From Clostridiaceae bacterium (GTDB taxonomy: Bacteria; Bacillota; Clostridia; UBA1212; DUPL01): 14,701 nucleotides of DNA. The position numbers and the translations under genes are program-made. Where the stretch lies: assembly GCA_012522035.1 (NCBI GenBank), contig JAAYLF010000141.1, positions 1 to 14,701 of the forward strand, in the 5' to 3' direction. A model generated the notes under the pieces. It ran no database searches and was not told where the DNA came from. It was given only the letters and a program-made list of their open reading frames with translations. Below, piece by piece: positions 14,699 through 14,701 of the stretch (the first letter of the stretch is position 1; every line of letters starts with the position of its first letter).

Positions 14699-14701
14699 TC
14701 A

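Overview
The window looks like the chromosome of a low-GC Gram-positive anaerobe of the Clostridia, probably near the Acetivibrio/Ruminiclostridium lineage (inferred from protein style and gene order; no search was run). It carries core housekeeping genes. All but one lie on the minus strand. Shine-Dalgarno sites are strong, three promoters are TTGACA-17-TATA(A/T)T, TTG and GTG starts occur, and ileS has a T-box leader. I see no insertion sequence, phage gene, CRISPR array, rRNA or tRNA.

In minus-strand transcription order, from the right edge: (1) the 3' part of a VOC/glyoxalase-like gene and its terminator (14380-14701); (2) a T-box leader reading an isoleucine AUC specifier, then ileS (11061-14259), with a second consensus promoter between the T-box terminator and ileS; (3) a convergent small membrane-protein gene of the DUF5665 type, the only plus-strand gene (10727-11020); (4) smc-ftsY (7026-10604), chromosome organisation plus the SRP receptor; (5) a promoter just past ftsY driving ylxM-ffh-rpsP-khpA-rimM-trmD, then a cysteine desulfurase and thiI (163-6027). 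Group 5 joins protein targeting (YlxM, Ffh), ribosomal protein S16, 16S maturation (RimM), an RNA-binding KH protein, tRNA m1G37 methylation (TrmD) and a desulfurase/ThiI pair for 4-thiouridine in tRNA and possibly thiamin thiazole. In B. subtilis, trmD is followed by rplS; here the sulfur pair takes that place.

The most striking observation is recurrent premature stops in otherwise intact frames. thiI has an in-frame TAG 53 codons before its natural end, with the conserved C-terminus continuing in the same frame. smc has an in-frame TAG at codon 358, with the rest of the 1192-codon frame intact and an ATG four codons later. The VOC gene has an in-frame TGA at the window edge, just upstream of sequence that still reads like the family. 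TAG is also the normal stop of several genes here, so wholesale TAG reassignment is unlikely. The candidates are sequencing or assembly error, real nonsense mutations, readthrough, or, for smc, reinitiation giving a two-chain protein. I found no clearly new multi-gene system.
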